Positions 1 to 4,763 of a stretch of DNA of 8,854 nt are shown one piece after another. The stretch is from Chloroflexales bacterium. GTDB taxonomy: Bacteria; Chloroflexota; Chloroflexia; Chloroflexales; Chloroflexaceae. Position 1 is the stretch's first letter. Each line of letters opens with the position of its first letter. A model generated the notes under the pieces. That model did not search any database, was not told the DNA's origin, and saw nothing but the letters and a program-made list of their open reading frames with translations. A program made the translations under genes and the position numbers. The DNA lies in NCBI GenBank assembly GCA_013336035.1, contig JAAXUL010000277.1, forward strand, positions 1-8,854, written 5' to 3'.

Positions 1-187
1 CCTCCTTGGCCCCATACACGTCAGCAATCCGGTGCAGCCGGGCGGTCGTCCGGCTGACGATGTCGCCGCTGGAGAGCAACATCAGGCCCAGCTCAATGAG
101 AAAGGCCTCCAACACGGACAGCGCACCCCCAGCCAGCACGGCGTGGGGTGCAGTCGCGTCGAGCGCTGATGGGGTCACCTCTGGCAT
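1..187 (-). CDS. ThrE-like threonine/serine exporter family protein, N-terminal fragment (cut by window edge)
   Basis: Only the first 62 codons are inside the window; the gene continues past base 1. After a short variable N-terminus the protein reads FLIELGLMLLSSGDIVSRTT followed by ARLHRIADVYGAKE. This fits the first amphipathic helices of the ThrE / YjjP-like family (N-terminal cytoplasmic domain, formerly DUF1212), where a small-residue helix with a LL.SG motif precedes a helix containing R.....IA...G. Family members export threonine or serine across the inner membrane, but the membrane part is not visible here. The ATG at 187 is chosen because an AAAGGA sequence (complement of 197-202) lies 9 bases upstream. 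A TATAGT hexamer (complement of 210-215) could be its -10 box, without a good -35. The family call rests on about 45 residues and is moderately sure. Confidence 0.6.
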   Translation of the reverse strand, partial: MPEVTPSALDATAPHAVLAGGALSVLEAFLIELGLMLLSSGDIVSRTTARLHRIADVYGAKE

Positions 188-379
188 CGTGGGGCATCCT
201 TTCAGGCCCACTATAGCACTTTTCGGGTCGGCGATGGCCTCGACGCAGCAAGCGCGGGCTACCGGGTTGGGTGCGGCAGCCCCCAGAACCCCGAGGCATC
301 AGACCGCGCATTCTCGCTCGTTGGCCATCTCTACAGCGCCTACGAGCACTACGTCCGTGTTGGGAGATGAACTGTGCCC

Positions 380-993
380 TTATCCACGCTCACCCCGTAG
401 GGCCTCGATCGTCGCCACCAGCCGCTGTAACTGGATCGGCTTTGTCAGATAGTCGTCGTCTCCAGATCGAGCCGTCCGGCCTCGATCTTTGAGAGGTCGA
501 GGATATCGTTGATCAGGGCGAGCAGGTGCCGGCCGCTCTCGTCGATGCCCTGGAGGGCGGTGACTTGCGCGGGTGTCACCGGGCCGTAGATTGTCTCCTG
601 CAGGGCCTCGGCGCGGAGATACTGGCGCTGCTGATACGTCCGTTGGATCAAGCCAGCCTGGTCCAGCCGCAGGATTTGACTGAGGGCCGGGTTCGCATAC
701 ACGACCGTGCGATCAGCGTCGAGGATCGAGACACCAACCGGCAGCATATCGAACAGCGCGTCGATCCGAGCATCGACGGGCTCGATCACCCTGGTCCGCT
801 GTTGCTTGCGCTCACTGATAGCGCGGTTGAGGCTGAGGGCACCGATGGGCTCGCCGTTCGGGTCGCGCATCCAGCTGACCGTCGCCAGAATCAGGATCGC
901 GTGCCCATCGCGAAGGCCGGGTCGGTGAGAATCACCGCGTCCTGGATGCCGTTCAGCAGGGTCGCCGGGGTGAGGGCAAGGGCTTCTGCACGC
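380..993 (-). pseudogene. Decayed PAS-PAS-HisKA-receiver hybrid histidine kinase
   Basis: Read on the minus strand this is a sensor kinase with its domain cores missing. Piece A (993 to about 909) gives a PAS front, TPATLLNGIQDAVILTDPAF, then runs into a stop. Piece B (about 909 to 445, another frame) gives the same PAS's back end (ILATVSWMRDPNGEPIGALS, ISERKQ), then a second PAS (LFDMLPVGVSILDADRTVVY) that jumps at about 607-612 straight into HisKA helix 2 (ETIYGPVTP, then LLALINDILDLSKIEAGRLD). Piece C (457-380, third frame) is a receiver C-terminus, DDYLTKPIQLQRLVATIEAL, ending in TAA. The phospho-accepting His box, the whole ATPase domain and the receiver's phospho-Asp are absent, so no kinase activity is possible. 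A stop lies directly before piece A, so the 5' end is lost too. The gene follows the acyl-CoA ligase in the same direction, 41 bases away. Domain assignment is by motif recognition. Confidence 0.85.
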
Positions 994-1034
994 TAATGAG
1001 GATTGCAGCAGGACGCTATTTCGCCAATAAAGGA

Positions 1035-2777
1035 TCAGGCCGTGGGGCGATCGGTCTTTTTGCCTGCCTGCTGCTTCGCCTGCTCCTCCGCGACGAGCAC
1101 GCGGCGCAGTACCTTACCGATCATCGTCTTCGGCAGTTCATCGCGGAACTCGATCTCGCGCGGCACCTTGTAGGCGGCGAGGTGCAGCGTGCAGAACGCA
1201 CGGATCTCCTCGGCGGTGGGCGGCGCGCCGGGCCTGGGCACAATAAAGGCCGTGACCGTATCATCGCCGCGGGTGGGGTGGGGAATGCCGACGACGGTGG
1301 CCTCCATCACCTTGGGGTGCATATAGAGCACCTCCTCGACCTCGCGGGGCAGCACCTTGAAGCCCGAGGCGATGATCATGTCCTTCTTACGGTCGACGAT
1401 ATAGAAGTAGCCCTCGCGGTCGACCGTGCAGACGTCACCAGTGTGGAGCCAGCCCGCGGCGTCGATGGTCGCGGCCGTCTCCGCGGGGCGGTTCCAGTAG
1501 CCCTGCATCACCTGGGGGCCGCGCACGCAGAGCTCGCCCTGGGCCACGCCATCGAACGGCAGGTCCGCGCCTGTCTCCAGATCCACGATCCTGGCCTCCG
1601 TATCGGGGAAGGGGACGCCGATGCTGCCCACCTTGCGCCTGCCGTGCACCGGGTTGCCGTGGGTCAGCGGCGAGGCCTCCGAGAGCCCGTAGCCCTCCAC
1701 CAGCCGCCCGCCGGTCAGCGCCTCGAAGCGCTCCTGAACCTGCATCGGCAGTGGCGCCGACCCGCACACGCAGACGCGCACCGAGCGCATATCGTAGGCC
1801 GCCACATCCTTGTGGTTGATGATGCCGATATACATCGCCGGCACGCCGGGGAAGATCGTGCAGCGCTCATGGGCGATGATCCGCATCACATTGTCGATCG
1901 GCCGCGGGTTCGGCACCGTCACCAGCTCGGCCCCCAGCTGCACGCCGTACAGCATCGCCGTAGTCATACCGTAGACGTGGAAGAAGGGGATGGCCGCCAG
2001 AATCTTCTCGCGGCCGGGCTGGCCGTCCACCACCCACGCGTTCACCTGCGTGACGTTGGCGATGAGGTTCTTGTGGGAGAGCATAGCGGCCTTGGGCAGG
2101 CCGGTGGTGCCGCCAGTGTACTGGAACAGCGCCACATCGTCCGGGTGGGGCCGTACCTGCGGCAGGCTCGGCGCGTGACGCAGCAAATCGCTGAAGAAGA
2201 AAATGCCCGGCTCCGGGCGCACATCCACCCACTCAGGGGCGCGCCGTTGGGCGCGCTTCACCAGCAGGCTGGAGGGGAAGCCCAGCGTGTCGAAAACGTG
2301 GGCCACGATCACCCGCTTCACCGGCGTCGCGGCACGCACCTCGTCCAGGCGTGGCCAGAACAGGTTGAGCAGCACGATCGTCTCGGCGCCCGCGTCGGAT
2401 AGCTGATGCTGCAGCTCGCGACTGGTGTAGGTGGGGTTGATATTGACCACGATGGCGCCGAGGCGCATGGCAGCGAAGAAGGTGATGATATAGTGGGGCG
2501 AGTTGGGGAGCATCACACCGACGCGCTCGCCGGTGCGCACGCCTAGATGGGCGAGGGCTGCCGCCAGGCGGTCGACCAGATCGCTCAGTTGCTGGTAGCT
2601 GAGCGTGCCCCCGACGGTGAAGCGCCCGCCGAGCATATACGTGAGGACGAAGTTGGTGGCGATCTGGTCCGGGTAGCGGCGGACCGTGTCGCTGAGCAGA
2701 TCGCCCAGAGTCTGCTCCGGGTAGCTGAGGGTCGCTGTGACGCCCGTTTCATACGCGGATAGCCAGGGCTTCTCCAT
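1035..2777 (-). CDS. fadD: Long-chain fatty-acid--CoA ligase (FadD-type)
   Basis: Complete 580-residue member of the ANL adenylating superfamily. It should activate a fatty acid with ATP to the acyl-AMP and transfer it to CoA, in the cytosol or at the membrane face, feeding beta-oxidation or lipid synthesis. Visible motifs in order: A3 phosphate loop YTGGTTGLPKAAMLSHK (220-236), A5 EGYGLSEASP (361-370), A7 GWLHTGD (442-448), hinge DRKKD (462-466) and the catalytic A10 lysine in LPKTMIGK (K555). Length and motif wording resemble E. coli FadD (561 residues). An open frame runs 55 codons further upstream, but that part is not family-like; ATG at 2777 has GGAG 7 bases upstream (complement of 2785-2788). 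The C-terminus is a short Lys/Gln-rich tail. It stands alone, followed by a decayed kinase. Chain-length preference cannot be read; a related medium-chain ligase is the main alternative. Confidence 0.93.
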   Translation of the reverse strand: MEKPWLSAYETGVTATLSYPEQTLGDLLSDTVRRYPDQIATNFVLTYMLGGRFTVGGTLSYQQLSDLVDRLAAALAHLGVRTGERVGVMLPNSPHYIITFFAAMRLGAIVVNINPTYTSRELQHQLSDAGAETIVLLNLFWPRLDEVRAATPVKRVIVAHVFDTLGFPSSLLVKRAQRRAPEWVDVRPEPGIFFFSDLLRHAPSLPQVRPHPDDVALFQYTGGTTGLPKAAMLSHKNLIANVTQVNAWVVDGQPGREKILAAIPFFHVYGMTTAMLYGVQLGAELVTVPNPRPIDNVMRIIAHERCTIFPGVPAMYIGIINHKDVAAYDMRSVRVCVCGSAPLPMQVQERFEALTGGRLVEGYGLSEASPLTHGNPVHGRRKVGSIGVPFPDTEARIVDLETGADLPFDGVAQGELCVRGPQVMQGYWNRPAETAATIDAAGWLHTGDVCTVDREGYFYIVDRKKDMIIASGFKVLPREVEEVLYMHPKVMEATVVGIPHPTRGDDTVTAFIVPRPGAPPTAEEIRAFCTLHLAAYKVPREIEFRDELPKTMIGKVLRRVLVAEEQAKQQAGKKTDRPTA

Positions 2778-2827
2778 GGTGAGTCTCCGTGAACGGGCGA
2801 CTGGCGAGCAGGCGCCGCGTACGCTGA

Positions 2828-2833
2828 AGTATA
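2828..2833 (-). promoter_or_regulatory. Possible -10 box for the acyl-CoA ligase
   Basis: The minus strand reads TATACT here, about 50 bases before the ligase ATG at 2777. No recognisable -35 hexamer lies at a 16-18 base spacing, so this is only a candidate. It sits in the non-coding stretch between the receiver-domain scrap and the ligase. Confidence 0.25.
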
Positions 2834-2925
2834 CCGCGCTCACGAAAGATTGGACCTGCGACAACAGCAGATATGAGCGGCTTCCAAGCTCGGGGAAGCA
2901 GCGGCGGTCCGCCTGAGCGGCTACG

Positions 2926-3015
2926 GACGATGGGCATGCCAACGGGGGCAGGTTCGGCGCGGATGCGCCGGATCACCGTCAGCCCATCCAGCTCCGGCAG
3001 CTGGATGTCTAGCAC
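2926..3015 (-). pseudogene. Receiver-domain fragment (response regulator remnant)
   Basis: Thirty codons on the minus strand read VLDIQLPELDGLTVIRRIRA then EPAPVGMPIV. This is the phosphorylation-site segment of a receiver domain: beta-3 with the acceptor Asp (LDIQLPELDG), helix 3 and the start of beta-4 (MPIV). The expected N-terminal acidic pair and the later Thr and Lys switch residues are absent. Upstream the frame holds unrelated sequence (FLKIEHDTLQHP) and a stop about 28 codons before. Downstream, after MPIV, the frame continues as unrelated Arg/Pro-rich sequence. It is therefore a scrap, not a gene, although the frame stays open. It lies directly upstream of the ligase and points the same way as the decayed kinase beyond it. 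It may come from a separate regulator or from an extra receiver of a kinase once located here. Confidence 0.75.
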
Positions 3016-3177
3016 GGGGTGCTGTAGTGTATCGTGCTCAATCTTTAAGAAGATTGATGCTTGCGTGAGATCTGGACAAAAATGCCATTACTTATACTAT
3101 CCATATGTGTTTCGATACGTTCATTATCTTTTCCAAATACCTGTGGTTGTTAGTGCCTGAACTTCCTGGCACCCTAC

Positions 3178-3197
3178 GGATTGTCTTCACACAATCC
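3178..3197. promoter_or_regulatory. Perfect 7-6-7 inverted repeat, possible operator
   Basis: GGATTGT and ACAATCC flank a 6-base centre (CTTCAC), giving a 20-base perfect dyad. No run of T follows on the plus strand, so it does not look like an intrinsic terminator. Its size suits a dimeric regulator site. It is centred roughly 70 bases before the start of transcription expected from the TATAAT at 3245-3250, a usual position for an activator site. Regulator unknown. Confidence 0.4.
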
Positions 3198-3244
3198 AAA
3201 TAGATCGAACTGTTTACTTAATCTTTTCCACATACGCGGAGCCG

Positions 3245-3250
3245 TATAAT
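3245..3250 (+). promoter_or_regulatory. Consensus -10 box (TATAAT) facing bchG
   Basis: An exact TATAAT in the AT-rich island, pointing right. The best -35 match is weak (TTTTCC at 3224-3229, spacing 15). Transcription would start near 3257, just before an ATG at 3261, and would give bchG an untranslated leader of about 400 bases. The position upstream of bchG makes a promoter plausible; the strength is unknown. Confidence 0.45.
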
Positions 3251-3662
3251 TTGGGCTGCGATGGAATGGGGATTGTTAGCGGCGGAGGCCATTGCTGCTT
3301 ATCCTCGAGTTGCTGCGCCTGGAGGTCTGCGACCCAGCCGCGAACGCAGCGCTGGCCCTCTTGCACTGCCTGCCCCTCTGTGCCCGCACATCTTCGTCAC
3401 GGCTGACAGCCCCGCGTGTGCGCCGGCGGTGCTGCTGGCCTATCAGCTCGCCCTGGCGAGCCCGCAGGTCATCATGGCCACCACATGATTGACGATGGCA
3501 TCCAGATCGCGGGCGAGGCACTCGAGCCGCAGCTGCAGGACACGCTGTGTGCGATCCCAGACCCGCGCCTGCGCACGCGGCGCAGCTCTTTCTTTGCTCA
3601 TGGGCAACGCGTCGATGATCTGCCTCAGCTGTGAAGGTCGCGCACGCCCGCCAGGAACCACC

Positions 3663-4607
3663 ATGGCCTATCGTTTCGCCGAACGTCGGACGGTCCTGAA
3701 AGGAACGCTGGCCCAGCGCGTGCGGGCGCATATCGAGATCGCCGACCCGGTGACCTGGATCTCGGCCATCACGGTATCGATCTGTGGGGCGCTTGCCGCG
3801 GGCCGGGGCGAGCCGGGGTTTCACCTGACCGACATGCAGGATCTGCTGCGGGTGGGGCTGGCCGCCGTGCTCTGCGGCCCCCTCTGCACCGGCTTCAGCC
3901 AGAGCATCAACGACTACTGTGACCGGGACCTGGACGCGATCAACGACCCGGGCCGGCCCATCCCCTCGGGCCGGCTGAGCCTGCGGGCGGCCCGGGTCAA
4001 CTGGATGCTCCTGGGGCTGGGCACGCTGGCCATAGCGTTCTCCCTGAGGCGCTATAGCCCCTGGATCCCCCTACTCAGTATATTCGGCCTGGCCCTGGCG
4101 GCAGCCTACAGCGTCCCGCCGCTCAAGCTCAAGCAGCGCTTCTGGCTCGGGGCGCCCGCGGTCGGGCTGGGCTACATCACCATGAGCTGGCTGGTGGGCC
4201 ATCTGCTCTTCGCCCCGATGACATGGCTCAGCCTGGTCGCGGCCCTGATCAATGGCGTCCTGGGCATCGGCCTGCTCTGGCTCAACGACATCAAGAGCAT
4301 CGAGGGCGATCGCCGGCTGGGCCTGCAATCGATGACCGTGGCCCTGGGGGCTCGGCGCACCCTGATCATCTCCTATCTGGTGATCGGCGCCGCCGAGGTG
4401 GCCTTGCTGCTCATGGCCCTGTTGCTGGGGTATCGCTGGGTGGCCGCCGTCGGCGTGCTGGCCATGCTGGTCCCCATCTCCTGGCAGGTGCGGCTCTACC
4501 AGGAGCCGACCCACGTGAACTTCCAGCGCTACATGCTGGTCAGCAACCCGTTGGTGCTCCTGATCCAGGTCAGCTCGGCGCTGGTCGTCGGCGGCTACCT
4601 GGGCTAA
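3663..4607 (+). CDS. bchG: (Bacterio)chlorophyll synthase, UbiA prenyltransferase family
   Basis: A 314-residue integral-membrane prenyltransferase that esterifies (bacterio)chlorophyllide with a prenyl or other alcohol diphosphate, the last step of pigment synthesis. The two Asp-rich sites that bind Mg-diphosphate are intact: NDYCDRDLDAIND (from N83) and NDIKSIEGDRRLGLQS (from N208). The wording of both, with RPIPSG after the first and the IEGDRxLGLQS pattern in the second, separates ChlG/BchG-type enzymes from UbiA and MenA. Long hydrophobic segments between and after the sites fit the 8-9 membrane helices of the family. ATG at 3663 has AGGA 6 bases upstream (3653-3656); the open frame extends further upstream but with non-family sequence. 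No other pigment gene is adjacent. Whether it is the bacteriochlorophyll a enzyme (BchG) or the chlorosome bacteriochlorophyll c enzyme (BchK) cannot be settled here. Confidence 0.9.
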   Translation: MAYRFAERRTVLKGTLAQRVRAHIEIADPVTWISAITVSICGALAAGRGEPGFHLTDMQDLLRVGLAAVLCGPLCTGFSQSINDYCDRDLDAINDPGRPIPSGRLSLRAARVNWMLLGLGTLAIAFSLRRYSPWIPLLSIFGLALAAAYSVPPLKLKQRFWLGAPAVGLGYITMSWLVGHLLFAPMTWLSLVAALINGVLGIGLLWLNDIKSIEGDRRLGLQSMTVALGARRTLIISYLVIGAAEVALLLMALLLGYRWVAAVGVLAMLVPISWQVRLYQEPTHVNFQRYMLVSNPLVLLIQVSSALVVGGYLG

Positions 4608-4643
4608 GGCGCAGGCCAAACGTGAACGGACCGCCTCGGCCCG

Positions 4644-4763
4644 GTGCGCTTCGCCTTCCCGACCCGGGATCCGCAGCGCATCCTGGCCGATGTGCGGCGG
4701 GTTGTCCAGCACATGCGCTCAGAGCTAGCCGGCCAAGGCCCTATCATCCATAATGACCACGGC
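4644..4763 (+). other. Short coding-like stretch between bchG and the next gene
   Basis: From a GTG at 4644 the frame reads VRFAFPTRDPQRILADVRRV and continues as a helical, charged segment. Third positions are strongly G/C until about 4760, where the following gene's frame takes over. There is no good ribosome-binding site, and the open frame (to 4850) overlaps the start of the 699-residue gene. A second frame (GTG 4622) ends in TAATG overlapping that gene's ATG, but its protein is Pro/Arg-rich and unlikely. This may be a remnant, a small leader peptide or chance; I do not recognise it. Confidence 0.25.

Larger units (their letters stand above)
3016..3662. other. AT-rich intergenic island plus poorly coding stretch upstream of bchG
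   Basis: About 650 bases with no convincing intact gene. Bases 3030-3260 are visibly AT-rich against GC-rich surroundings and hold a dyad and a TATAAT box, described separately. From 3261 to 3488 two overlapping plus-strand frames are open. The coding-like frame, judged by G/C in third positions and plausible residues, appears to change from the frame of 3292 to that of 3261 at about 3385, suggesting a decayed or frameshifted short gene. On the minus strand a 73-codon ATG frame (3664-3443) contains an amphipathic helical stretch (RVLQLRLECLARDLDAIVNH) but would start on the same CCATGG as bchG. I recognise none of these as known proteins. Confidence 0.5.

Noticed and set aside
188..379. Further kinase or other gene remnants between the ThrE-like gene and the decayed kinase
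   Set aside because: No frame in this 190-base gap shows recognisable domain sequence beyond the ThrE leader.
6..452. Plus-strand open frame (148 codons) at the left edge
   Set aside because: It runs antisense to the ThrE-like start and into the receiver-domain tail of the kinase wreck. The protein is Ser/Ala/Arg-rich with no motif.
996..2402. Long plus-strand open frame (468 codons) with His/Arg-rich translation
   Set aside because: It lies antisense to the acyl-CoA ligase, whose motifs are complete. The translation is low-complexity and typical of the reverse frame of GC-rich coding DNA.
2778..2942. 55-codon N-terminal extension of the acyl-CoA ligase
   Set aside because: The extension has no family similarity, the ATG at 2777 has a good ribosome-binding site, and the region overlaps the receiver scrap in another frame.
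3178..3197. Dyad as a PpsR/CrtJ-type site (TGT-N12-ACA)
   Set aside because: The spacing between TGT and ACA is 6, not 12, so it does not fit that known pigment-gene operator.
4071..4712. Minus-strand open frame (213 codons) opposite bchG
   Set aside because: Gln/His-rich antisense shadow of a clearly identified membrane enzyme.
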